64,000 nucleotides of DNA from Hemicentrotus pulcherrimus (Eukaryota > Echinodermata > Echinoidea > Camarodonta > Strongylocentrotidae). Positions 13,381 through 27,615 of this stretch are shown one piece after another (the first letter of the stretch is position 1; every line of letters starts with the position of its first letter). A model generated the notes under the pieces. It had not been told where the DNA came from and did no database searches. It saw only the letters and a list, made by a program, of their open reading frames with translations. A program made the translations under genes and the position numbers. The stretch covers positions 174,514 through 238,513 of the forward strand of contig BEXV01000387.1 in the NCBI GenBank assembly GCA_003118195.1, written 5' to 3'.

Positions 13381-16300
13381 TTACATCTGTATATCTCTGA
13401 CTGTATACTTCTCACTCCTTCTTCTCTTCTTTACAAGCAGTTGTTTTCTACTAACAGCAGACTTGCGCTGATGTGAATTAGAGTACTCTTATTGGTATGA
13501 CACTCACCGTGACAGTCTCCTGGAAGGAGTCAATCTTCTTCTGTTTGACGTCAGCCAAGGATTGAGCATCAGCAGTCAGTCTTGGGAACACATTACCCTC
13601 CATGTTGATTACAAACTCGATTGTCTGTGGAAGATTATATAATAATAATAATATTCAGTTCTTGTGAAGCATATATCACATTTATATATATATATAAGGT
13701 CCCTATGCCACGGCTTTAGCATGGCTGCCCTTACGGCGCTCTAGCATTTCAAAGAATTAATTCCTGCCAGGTACCCATTTACCTCACCTGGGTCAAGTGT
13801 GGCAACTGTAGATTAATTGCCAAAGGACATTAGTGCTGCGGCGGGACTCGACCTTGTGATCAACAGTCCAGTGACATATCCACTGGACCAAGACATCTCT
13901 ACATAGCATCAGCAGACTGTATCACAAATGTCTCTGAAATACATACTGCTTTAGGCTAATAAGTTCAAGAAATTATAATCTGAAGCCTCCCCTTCCAGTG
14001 TCTAGTGAGATTTTGCAGTCCTTCAAGACAAAGCTTTACTTCTAGACTAAGTAACATTTGCAAATTTTCTTTCTAATAGAATAGATAATGGACATTTAAA
14101 TGAACAAAAAAACAATTGTACTAAAATGCCTCTTTTTTTTCTTCCCAAAGTCCTATGAAAATTCAAGGAACAAACTTTTCAAGAATTATCTTTTGAAAAA
14201 GATGGCCACTATCATCCCCATCCTCCTCCAATGTGCATTTACCTTTCTTGCATCTCTGACGAAGTGTTCCCATTGGGATTTGAACGTCTCCTCTGCAGAG
14301 TATTTCTGATGAAGAGAATCGTAGAGGTCATCTAGGTAGATCTTAAGCTCTCCAAAGGACCTGATGGTCAGCTCCACATAGTGGATGGATGACTTGGTGA
14401 CCAGTTCTGTATCATTGACAAGCTAAAATGGAAGAGAAAAGGATAGAAAAATGAAATGCTACAGAAATAAAACAGTATGCAAATTTGCAAAATATTAATC
14501 ACTTATTGACCTCCAGTCACAATGGAAAGACATGTAATTAAGACCTGTACATGTATGGATGTAATATGAAAAGAATTAATTTTTTAAGGATAGATTATAG
14601 CTAATTATTGATTTTTTTTATTATCAAACAAAAAACCTGATTAACAGATTGGTACATTACTTGAATTATTTTGAGATAGACAGTTAAATGTTGTTATTGT
14701 GACAAGCCCTGTTTCACTGACAAGCTATATGGGAGATGAAAGAAGAAGAAAAATAATTTGGAAAAAAGCTAAATGTCAATGCTGATAGTTTCTAACTCAG
14801 AAAATAAATCCCTGTCACAGTGGAGAGACATATATAATAAATACACACAATAAAAATAATCACAGTTACTACATATTCTTTATATCAATCTACAATAATG
14901 ATAAAGATATGTTGACATTCTGTAATGATATATAAATAAATCCCAGTCACAATGGAGAGACATATATCATAAATACACATAAGAAATATATCTCAGTTAC
15001 TACATATTCTATATATCAATCTACAATAAAGATATGGATATGTTGAAATTCTGTAATTATATCTGTCATGCAAAGAGTAAATAAGCAATTAAAACAATTC
15101 TGAACCTGATGCAGGATGAAATAGATTTCTCTGTCATTCTATACGTACAGGATTATATATCATCCATTTTGGACAATCATGTAATAATAGAAAGAAAATC
15201 AGTAAATAGGTCTGTATCATCAACTAACCTTGTGGATTTCATTCTTGAAGGTATGGCCAGTGTTGTCAAGTTGGATGTTGATCTCTACCATCTGGTTCCA
15301 TTTCTCATGAATGTGTTGCATCGTAGACTTCTTCATCCGCTTCACATCCTTTGTCTCCTCAGACCTCAACATCGTCTCCATGTTTTCCATCGCATTGCCA
15401 AGCTAAGAGGGAGCACAGATCAGATGAAATAATTTCAATATTAAATATCAGAAGAGCAGTGAGAATAAACATAATTTTGCAATAAAAAAAGGTTCATTTC
15501 TCTTTAAATGTATATTTTTGAGATCTTAAAGCTGTACACAAGGAAGAAGGGGTGTCAAAAAAGTAGGAAACTGCAAGTTAGAAAAGTGCATTAAACACAA
15601 AAGACATTATATGTAAGCAATCCAATTCCATACCTGCTTGGCAACTTTGTGGAATTTGATCAAGATGTGTGCTGCTCTGACTCTGTTCTCTACAGTGACA
15701 GTCACCCTGGTCCAGTGCTGCTTCAGTTTGTTGGTTTGCTCCGGAGTGAACCTGTTCTTGGAACCCAGCTTGGTGGCAATCCCAATCACAGTGTCCACCT
15801 GAGTTGACTTCTCCTACAATATTATAAGGAAACATTATAAAATCTCATTTAGTTTGTAACAATAGTTTTAGCTGAAATAATGCATAAGAAATTATACTCA
15901 ACTTACTCTCTCCCCATTTACATTTCTATGTCTATTTCTATTTCTATCTCTATTCTATTTTATTATCAATCCAGTTCTCTTTAAATCAATTTTGTTGTTG
16001 TTTCTGTTTGACAGGCTGTGCTTTTTTTTCAGACCACCTCTTTTCCACATTTTCAATGTCTTAACTTTCTTGTTATTGTTCATGAATTTATTCTTGTTGA
16101 CGATGAACTTGTTGTTACTGTTCTTGAATGATTTGTTTTCATGTCAGTGTAAAGACAAAATAAATCTTGAATCTTGTATCTTGGTTGGAAAAATATCAAG
16201 ACATTATAAATCAATGCAAATAAAGCTAATCAAACTCATTAAAAAAAAATCATCGTAAGGCAAAAAGTTTCATGGTTATCCATTCAAACTGATCATTTAT

Positions 16301-19300
16301 AACAACATCACTTCATTCCTCTATCAGGATCATTAGAATGATCACCTGTATGGCAATATCAAAATACAACATCAAAAACACCTACAAAAAGGATCACTTT
16401 AATTTGACATATACAGCTTGATATATTTCAAACTTTCACAAAACTGCATTAAGCAAAGTTGCAAAGATGGTTAAAAAAATCTTAAACATTATCCAGTCCC
16501 ACATACCCTGACTTCTGTCAGTAGTTTATCATGTCCATCCAGGAAGTCCATGGTGGTTTGCATTTGGTCTCCCATGTCATTGTTGGCCATCAAGAAGGCG
16601 TCTCCAACATTGACCAGCCACTTGATCAAGACGGTGTACTTCTCTTCAAAGGTCGCCTGCATCTCTGCCTGCTCTCTCAGCTCCGGCCGGGCGTGATTTT
16701 GCAGGTCAACACACTGTGCCTATTAAAGGGGTGATCAACAATGAAACATTCTTTTTAGATGACTGTTGTGCTGTTCACAAACAGATAACAAAATCTATGA
16801 GTTAATGAAATGATTAAAAACACAAAACAGTCTTACTGATCAAAAATTCAGTTTTCTTTAAGATCTTTTACTGGCTTAAAAGAATAAGGTGGTACTACAT
16901 ATACCTAATATCATAACAAGTTCATTTTACATTACCAAGTTTTAGTTCTCTAATGATTTGACAGCATCATATCAATTTAAATTACATCATAACAATAAAA
17001 GCATTTCTTTTTCTTCTTGTTTGGAAGGCTGTGACCTGAAAGTAAATGAACAATTACCTGAATTTCAGCCATATTCTCCTTGACGGCTTCAGCTCCTGGC
17101 GTGCTCAGACCGACCTGATTGAGAAGGGAGCGACCCTCAGCTAGGACTGGAGTCGAGATCTCTGAGATGGCATTGTTGAGTTTGTCAAGTCGGTTGGACC
17201 TGGACCATTCATCCTTGGGTAGTCTCTCCTGAGACAGCTGGACTCCAAGTCGACTCAGGTATGTCTTAGCCTTCAAAAAAAGAAACATGAGAGATATCAC
17301 TATATAGTTCTGGTTTAACTTCCATTGTTTTCAAACTTACAGACATATCCATGAACCAAAGACACTTAACAAAGTTTTTAACAATTGGAAGATACTTTAA
17401 TTGTCAAGACATGTGTGGTGGAAATTCCCTTCATTGGATATTACACTGTGTAGATCATGACTTACAGTACAACTGTTTTCTGATTTGAACTTAAAAATAT
17501 GAAATGTGGAGGTGCGATAGCTCAGTTGGTAGAGCAGTGGTCTCGTTATCCGATGGTCCGGGTTTCGAAACCAAGTCAATGCGCTAGTGCCCTTTGGTAA
17601 GATATTAATCCTCATTACCAGGTCCCTTTGAGAGGACCTAAAGCCCTCTGGTTGCTTACTTACATGCATTTATGCTTTCTTAGCAGTCGGGTAAAATAAC
17701 TACCATCACCATATGTCAAATGAAAATTACAGAAAAAGATAAGGTAAGGGTTATTCTGCAATAGGCAATCAGAACACACAACATATCTCAGTCTTTCAAT
17801 GAAATCTTTGATTTTCACATCCAGCAACCTCAAAAATATGTCAAGTATTTAAAGTGATTAAAGAGTTATTTCATACTAGAAAACAGTAAATCGTGAAAAC
17901 TTACCAGTTCTGCATTGCGATAAAAGTCATGGGCACGTTGCAGTGTGTTCCGTCTCTCACCCAACCGACTCATGAAGTCTTCACACAGCGTGTCTATAGC
18001 TCTGGTCTGGCTACGGAGTCTCTCTGTGCTCTCCGGAGACGAGTGACGCACCTGCTCTGATGTAGCCAGAAGGTTTGCCACGCTGTTTTGAACATCCTAC
18101 ATAAAGATAGGGATTATAAATGTATTTCATTGATATACTGGTACTGAAATATCAAAAATTATTGAAATCTTGCTGTATCTGTCTTCAAATTTAATTGAGA
18201 TAAGCTAGATGTTATCAAGTTTTCAAATGTCAGAAACAAGATATAGAAACTTATACAACTGATCATGATCATGTTATCCTGTAGCAATGTGCTTGATTGA
18301 CTAAATTTGAAGAACAAGATATGATTGGCAATATTGAAAATGTTACTGTTTCTAACTATCTCTGAATCACACTATCTTATTAGTAGTACATGGATCTTAA
18401 TCATAATCGTAGGACTTATAACTTCCTCCTCCACCCATAAATAATAATAATCATAATAATTTAATTTATATAGCGCTTAATACAAATGTCTCTAAGCGCT
18501 TTACAAATAAACTATTACCCCGGTCATTGGATTCAGTGCTTGCCTGCACACAAAGTATGCACAATCTCCACTCCCTCCACTCAACCAACATGATTATCTT
18601 AATATAAACAGGGAATGTGACAAAATAAAAAAAAATTGTTATCGAGAAACCATTTCTTAAACGAGTATTTTCCTGGCAAGTTATCTTACCGCAGCAGCCA
18701 CTTCAAATCCTTGATGTTGCTTGAGCAGATCCGAACACTCGTTCTCACTCCGACCAATGTTTCTCTTCTGCAGGTACATCTCACCTTGAGTCCTGAACCA
18801 GTTAGATATCTGGAAGACAATTAAATTAAAAGAGAACAGATGTGAATGAATAGTGATAGTAGCATTCCATCTACATGTAAATTCATCAAAAATAGAGTTG
18901 CAAGATGGATATGCTTCTCTTTGTCACATGATTAACATGTGACAACTTATGTTTTTTGGGGAAAATAGGTAACATCAATGAAGGAAAGATCTTGTCAATG
19001 TTGAATGACCATATCCCATTCTTAATGCCCCAGACATTTAGAAAACCTGCAATCTTCTGATTTCTGTATGGATAGAATTTTACAAAACCATAATTCTAAC
19101 TTTGCTGACGTATGGCGTTAGAAAACGAATACAGTATGTCTTTCAATGGGATGCAAGTGAACTTTATCTGATGATTACTGAGTTAGAATTTACAGATAAA
19201 GTTTGCTTTGAAATTTTCATATTTACATATTTCAAAGTATCACAGATCATGCTATGGCGAAATCTGCTCCACATCAATTTCCATCGCTCCCCAGATTCCC

Positions 19301-22300
19301 ACCTTCAAAACCCTAACCCTAATCCTGTACCTATTCTAAGAGCCAAGCACAACCCAAGCCATACATCTTTGATAAAATGAGGTCCAGAACACATTCTTGC
19401 TCATCAACCGATAAAGTAATTACTAATCGCACCTTGGTGACCTCAATGTCAATGTCACGCAGATGCTGGAACTGATCCAGCTTTCGTGACCTCTGCAGTC
19501 AAAGGTCAACAAGCTACGATAATTTTCAACCATCCTACTTCTAGATGTTACAACTTGCAGTTACAGTGTAGTCAGCAATTTTGAATGGAAGATGTTTTAT
19601 ATTTCAAGGTATCACACATCATGTGACTACTTCTCTCACCTTGGTGACATCAGTGTCAATGTCACGCAGATGCTGGAACTGATCCAACTTTCGTGACCTC
19701 TCCAGCCAGAGGTCATCCAGAAGACGTCGCTTGTCTTGGATGTCTTCCATAGCTTTCTCCACACCCTGGCAAGATACCATTGTGGCACGGCGCGAGTCGT
19801 CACCAGCTTGGCTACCAAGGTCACGGAGGTTGTCCAATAGGTCACGACCTTGAGACATGACCTGCATAGAGCCTTCCAGCATATCTGCAAAATCAAAAAT
19901 TTGAGGAACGTTAAATTAATGCAGAAGAATAAATGCTCAACAAACTACATCCAATTTACTACTCTTTTAATTCTATCAAGCTCTTGATACACTTGTGCAT
20001 ACAGAACTGTAAACATCCTGTAAAACATGAAACTTTGTATGGATGAAACATTCACAAAATTCAGAGTTTCAGATTTGAGAAGGTTCACGCCACATATTCA
20101 TTGAATTACAAAGCTCAATTTTTGAAATTTTCATGCTGTAAAGATGGTTTTAGTATAATACCACTGTCTATAAAACAAACTACACCAAGCTAGGTAAATT
20201 GATGTGAAACTGTATTATTCTTTCCATGGATTACATACAATTCTAATAACATTGTGCTGTTTGTTTGTAACCGAGTTGTATACCTTTCTTGATTTGTCTG
20301 CTCCTCTGTAACTGACTCTCTACCCCTCTTGGATCCGATGGGAGAGTCATGGTCCGGCATTCTCTTATTCCATCAGCTAGACCGTCATTGAACTGGCAAA
20401 AAGAATGAGATTAAAAAAAGGAATGTAAACAAAGTGCAAATGATTAAGAATTCCATCTTAAATTTCTAAATCAAATAGCTCCAAAATAGGTCAAATACAT
20501 TCAGGTGGCACAATCTTGAATGCATTTAGCACAATTTCAATGATATCCATTGATGATGGAATTTTAAAAAGAAACTGCATTTATCTAGCTATCACATAAT
20601 TGTATCATGTTCTAAGTGCTACATCACCGCACTGTGGATCACATGGTTCACAGTTCGAGTCCCACTGCGGCACTAATGTCCTTTAGCAAGACATTAAGCC
20701 ACGTGTGCCACATTCAACCCAGGTGAGGCCAATGGGTACCTGGCAGGAATTGATTCCTTGAAAAGCTAGAGTGCCGTAATGGCAGCCATGATAAGGCCAG
20801 GGTAATAATTGTGGAGCCCCTATAGTTTCAAGTCTGACAGACACGAGCACGAACCAAGAACGCACTATTTTCATTATTATTGTACGGGAATGTTCCCTGA
20901 CAACCTGCATCAATCCTGTTCACCAACTGAAATCCATGAAATATCATCAATAAACTCATTAACAATTTCAGTGATTCAATAATAACGATTTTAGACAGTC
21001 CTTCGCCTCAAATAAAAAGAGTAGTCTGAACCTACCCGTTTGGCACCCTGGTAGAATTCCACTGCCTGGTCCAATAGCTTCTGTCTGGTTTGCATCTGTT
21101 TGGTAAGGTCCTGCCAAGCTTGTCCCAGGCTCTTGGCCATAGCTGCATAGACATCTCCATAGAACTGCTGTGTGGAGACTTGGTTGTCAGCCTGGCTCAG
21201 GAGACTACCGATCTGGTCTTGCTTGGCCTGCACAACACACAAAAACACACGCATATAATAAGTCAATCTTAATAATGTTAATCATTCATTCTTATAGAGG
21301 ATATTTAGAAAGAGTGATTAACAATTGAAGCGGTGGAAATTTTTTATGTTTGAGGAATCAGCACATGAATAAAACACTGTGAATACACTCTTACAACCAA
21401 ACTAATTTTTACAAGAACTTGTGTTCCTAAAATGTACTTTGAAGTCCTTCTCATTAATTCTTAATTTACATAATGCATGCCTTCATGCACTAAGCCTAAC
21501 ATATGCCTACAGAAAAATATTCTCTCAAATCATCATTTTATCTCTCTGGTACAGAAGCGTTCACTTTCCATGATTACAAGTCTTACCGGTACATGTTTAA
21601 TTTTTGTAATTCAATCTGCTCAGCTTTCATTATTATGTCAATATCAAAACTTTCAAGAACACTTTATTGCTTTACATAGTTTTTTAAAAACCTCAGTACA
21701 GCTAACTCTTTCAACCACAGATATATTTATTCCTGAAGGCAAGTGGGAGTACTTCATTTTCGTGACTTAATCAATTTGTTGATTGATGTTATTGTTTGTT
21801 GTTGTCTTCAAATTTCATATAATTTTTCATTGCTCTCTTCATAACAATCTCGAAAAATGTAGTCTGCCATGTTTATATTTACACATATATTTAAGAGCTA
21901 AAATATTCATACCCTTTATATACAGAGTTTGTATTTGTTCAAGTACCGGTATGTGAAAAATTGATTGGTCTATATTCAAATTTCTTATCAATGTGACATA
22001 GTAAAGCATCTAAATGTCTTCAGTAAAGACCCAAACTCAACCAGTCCGACTTTCATTTTTGAGTTACGAAATACACACAAATCATCAAATTTTCAAGGGG
22101 TATGAATAATTTGGTTGTTAACTGTATGCTTCGTCTGTCAATGTCAAAACATATTGCATATATATTCTGCATAATGGATGAGGCCCATTAGATATGTTTT
22201 TTTCCATCCTACCACATAAATATCCTGAGTTTCTGCCTGGTTATAGTTGTCTGTGATGGATCACAAACCCAGGCTAATATCCACCCTGACACATTCCTGA

Positions 22301-25300
22301 AAGTTTTGGTCTGAAACCCTGGAACATGGAATGTCCTATTACCAATGAGGTCACTTTTCAATTTAGACTCCAAATCCAGGCTTTGGAAGCTAGGCTCATG
22401 AAATGTCATCATCATCATTTTTCAATTCAATTACCATCCATCTTCCATCTAAAAAAAGATTGGACATGAGTATGTATCATGTGTAAGTGCAATCTCCTTT
22501 TAGTTGACAGCGCTTCCTTTAAAAAGATAATGCATTTATTACAATTACACAGAATAAAGGCTTGCAGCAGATTTAACAACATTCAAAGGTTTGGATTGCT
22601 CTGAACACATTTTTTTCTAACATGGTACATCAAACTTTCACTGGTCTGCTTCTCTCACGTTATGCCTATCTTTAAGCACACATGATGTTAGTGTGGGGCT
22701 TCATCTTTAACTGAGAAAATTCTTTTTACAGCATAAAATGCAATTTCATCCATAATCATCAAACTATGCATATCATTAATTTTAATTCTTTTCATTGTAA
22801 AGATGTTTGTGGATACAGATATGGATCTAATTCTTACAATATTAGATATTCATGAACAAATTTATTCCCTGGTTACAGTTCTGACCTTTAAGTTCACAAA
22901 CAACGACAACAATTTTGCAATTTGAGAAAACAAGTTATGTAATTTCTCGATTATTTTGTTCCCTAATATTTCTTGTTTGATCAATTCATGGATCAAGTAT
23001 GTCATAACTAAAAATATAATATATGCAAAGTATTTGTAATTTAACAATTTATCTGTAAAGTTATCATAGAGAATGCATCTTCTCTTTACATATTGTGACC
23101 TCCATGTCATCTCAATGCCATTCTGCCTCCCAAAATACCATGCACACACATAGCACGGATTCCTGCCCCATCACTTAATGCGTGACATGGGCCAGTTGTT
23201 ATCTTTAGTTTACACTCGTGTTAAAGGAGATGGTCTCATTGGGTTACAGAAAACATGTACGCATAAGTATGGCTACTATCATTGTTTTAGGAAAGCTGTC
23301 CACCATCAATTTTATTTTTCTTAATCAACTAAATAAACTATTTGTAAAATTGTCTATTTTTAATGTAATCTAAAAGGGCAATAGGAAATTCATCTTTATC
23401 CTGTTTAAATATGTTTTAACAAATGGATGAATGAATTTGTTTTTTTGTATCACCTTTGCTTTTGAAATAAGAAGATAACTCATTTATTTTAAATAACAAA
23501 CTATCTTTGATTATTATGTATGATTACATGTAAGAGGGTGGCAATTAATACTGCGTTTTTACTCAAATCAAATATTTGTTTCAAAGACATATGAACCTAT
23601 GTATTGGCCTTCATATTGCAATGTGTATTTACCCAACCACTGCATATAGTGCATTTCCTTGCTGTCACTATGAACATTTTACTGACATAAGCTTATAGGG
23701 AAATCCCAATTTTATTCATTTTGACAACTGTCCTCCCTCCCTCATCAGATTACAAACAAACAAATGACCTGCTCTAGCTGTTACCTGAGATGCAATGACC
23801 TCTGACCTCCTGTTCTAAATAGATTTTTACGAGAAAAGTTCTCTCTTCACTTGAATTTTCACCGTATTCAGGCTGTATTGAAACAGTACCAAAGCAAGTC
23901 CATAGTATTTGGTGATGCAATGTCCCATACAGTTTTCGGTATAATGATATTGAGAAAATCAATTGACATCAATTTTTTATTTTATTTCAAAATTTGCTCT
24001 GTGAGGGCTTAATACAATTACATTGTATCAGATCTACTAAAACTGTAGATATGATAGATAACGTGATGGACATATTTTAAATTCTGTATTTCAAAAAACT
24101 CTTAATTTCAAGTATCAAAATTGAGATGAAAATATATGATGATTGTTTCTATCAAAATCATTTAATTGAATTTATAATCCTCATTAAACACTAAAAAGGC
24201 TAGTAAAAAACTTCAAATTAGGCCTTTTGGTAGTAAATTTGATGGTCTGATCTTCTACTTTAAAGGTACCATGTCCCTTTTGCAGCCAACCTCAAATGCT
24301 GTAGAACTTTGCAGGAATTATGAATATGTCATGTATGTCCCATCTGTGAAATTTAAACGTTAGCAGTGTCCTCATATTCAAATTATGCAAGGAAACCCGT
24401 TTACTTGCTGGACTTAACTGTCACACACTATTGACTGGCCTTTTTTCTTCTTTGGTAATAACATACATGAAAAGAGTTGTAAAGGGTACATGAGCATTTG
24501 TCTACATCAATAACCCACTTCTTGTGATGGCCAAGATTAAACTGATTGAATCTTTGCGCAGCATAAAACATAAAACCATTCGGTACAATTGTCTGAAAAT
24601 CAAGAATATTACTTTTGGGCTCTATAGCCCTAAAGTCGATTTGACAACTAATAGTCATTATTTTCCTACTTGAACACATTTTCATGCCCCACCTTCTTTA
24701 GGGAAGTTCTAAATTAGTATTGTCTTTCAAATGCAGTTGGAATTTAACTTTTTCATTTTTTTGGCCTGCAAATGGGACATAGTACCTTTAAATGTTCAAC
24801 AGGCGAAATTGGCTAAATAGGCTGACAAAACTCAATGGACTTAGCAGACCAAGGTAGATAGCAGATGCCAAACTCAACTTTGGCCTTATGTTAAACTGTT
24901 CAACAGTCTCCATTTAAAATGGAGGCTGTTTAATGTAACACATTTAGCATGCGATCATACCTGTTCAAGAGCTGTGCCCTGAGTAGATTATGTATTTTAA
25001 ATATATTTAAGATGTTCCATGCTTGTGAAAACATATCTCTGTTTGGCATGTAAAAATGCATTTAAACCAATGAAACTTGTTGGTTGCCTAATAAGACACC
25101 AGGTATGTCTTCATAAGGCTAAAACTCTGATCCTGAGTAAAGTTTTGTTATTTAAATATGTTATCACTGTAACCTTCTTCTCAATAATGAATCCAAGTCT
25201 AATGTCTACATGACTTTGAAAAATTATATAAAAATTAACCCAATTTCAGATTTCTCATGATCAATAATCAAGCAATGGTTATACCGTGAAATGATGTCAC

Positions 25301-27552
25301 AACTATGAAAAGTACCCCCAAAAAAATTACCCAAATAATGTACATTTAGCCCAATAAGTGGCAAAATAGTAGAAAGTAAACTTTCAAAAAATCCTTGTAA
25401 GTTTGTAAAGTAACAATTGTAATGGCTTCTTATCCAAACTGACACATGTAAATAGATATTCTTATGCCCTACAGGGATATTTGAATGGGATACAAATCGC
25501 TACATAGTAGAAGAAATCTGACATGGGTGACTTGTAGAACAAGAATTTTAAAATATTTCTGAAAGACTTGCTTTCTGTGGTTCTCAAAAGTTTGCAAGAC
25601 AAAATGTTAATTTCATTTGTATGGTCATGTTCTTGTAATAGTAGTTACAGTTCATGTGTATATGGAAATTAGTTTGTATTTGAATGTTTACTTTGTTGCA
25701 CATTTCTGAATTCACAATAACAATACAAAAGTAAAAAATGAGAGTGACAATGTGCTAAAAAAGTTATGTCTACAAAAATCCCCTTAATCTGTGAGTTTGC
25801 TAGAAATGTAGCCTTCATATATTACCAAATGGTTAAACTTGGTAAAAAAAGTGCTAACAAACCATCACACGTCTGTACTTAGTTTCTCATTGTGTTCTGC
25901 TGGTATATTGTTTGAAGTCTGATTTTTCATTATTGTCTGTTGCCATAGTAACTTAACATACATACATGGAACAATTATGAAGAGGACCTGTCATTTTAAT
26001 AGGGGGATCTTATGCAACTTACCACAAGATTTTTAATGACTTCCTCATGTTGTGTCTTGAGATTCTGGGCCTCCTCCAGGTTTGTCCCGATCTCTGTCAT
26101 CCTTGGTATCATGTCTTCTACTCTTACTTGGATCCATTCTGCTGACTAAATGACGAGAAGAATAAAGAAGATGGATGCAATAGGGTTAATCCTAGTGTAA
26201 ATTTAAGTATATTTGTCCTTTGCTACATCATTTTATGTGTGTCAAGATCAATACTTATCAACTAATATTTATAGACACCATTACTATTTTTTAAATTGCA
26301 TCATGACAAAGAGCATTAGAACTACCTTAATGTAAAAGTAACCAGTAATGAATAGTATTATATACATGTATATACATGTATTTAATGTATATAGGGTTAT
26401 TGATAAATTTCATATGAAAATAAAAAAATTGTCATCATCATTATAAACATGATTTCATCATAACCATCGTCATGGTTATCATCATACACATAAATATCAT
26501 AAATTTGATTTATATCAACATACAAACATCATCAATGAACACGGAAGAAATAACATCACAGTCATATACCAGTCATACAGGTCCGATTATTGATTCCATA
26601 TTCAATTAAACTTTATCATAATGGACATATTCAAAACATTTTTTGTTATAAATCCCATTCTAACAAAGTCAAACCTGCCTTACATATGCATGTACTTTCA
26701 TATTTTAAGGTAAGAAGAAGGAAAAAGAAGAAGGAAAAAAAAACTATTTGATAGAAAAAAATCAGCTTCACACTTTCACTGGATGTTTTATGAGAGCTTG
26801 TTAATAAATTACTGGAAAGTACAAACACTGTTGTGTGAGAATTTGTTTAAAAACCTATGACTCATTTAAACTCTCACATGTCATCAAACTGATCCTGTGT
26901 ACCCTAGGGATAAATAACTCTAGAAAAAAGTGCCAAGGGTCCTACAATCTTTTGTACTGACAAGATTTTTACCTCAATGTTTACTATTTGTCACACAAAA
27001 CTTTCAACTCTTGACAATCTGTTGACCTATATTTAGCTCAGAAGGAATTCTTTGGAAAGTCCAGAGCGGCTGCATGTATCATTTCTTGACATGCTTGCAA
27101 AGATTTCACTTTGATGCATACATGTGTACATCTAGTTTCATGTAACATTGTAAGCAAGGTTTCTGTTTCATTATTCAATTCAGTGCTGGATCGTCCTACA
27201 TCATCACACAACATTTGTATTAGTCCTTTAAAATATCAAGGTACCAACAAGTGGATATAAGATATTATTTTGTCTGCTACTTTTATTTTGGTCCTTCTTT
27301 TCAAAATGTCCTCTTTTAAATGCATTACTCCCTCTCATTATCATGACATCTTGAGATGGATAAATAAGTATACATTATATTAGTATATCTTGCTAATATT
27401 TATTTTGATTTTTTATTGATGCTGGGTCTAAGCTTGGTCTGGAGTCTAATTTAAAAAGTAAATTAGACCCAGAATTATATTTCCCATTTGTTTAGCATGA
27501 CTTTAGTCTTGGTTTAAACAGAATCAGTAGAATATGTTCTATTTTCTTCATG

Positions 27553-27615
<63 letters not shown>

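Larger units (their letters stand above)
21228..26022. other. Second intron of the CCDC141-like gene, 4.8 kb
   Basis: AT-rich, no exon found. Contains the MITE-like element at 24259-24792 and the palindrome at 24902-24930. Confidence 0.8.

Noticed and set aside
17512..17585. Possible tRNA gene
   Set aside because: A and B boxes are present, but the 3' half does not pair with the 5' acceptor stem and the B box has an insertion. It is better explained as a SINE head.
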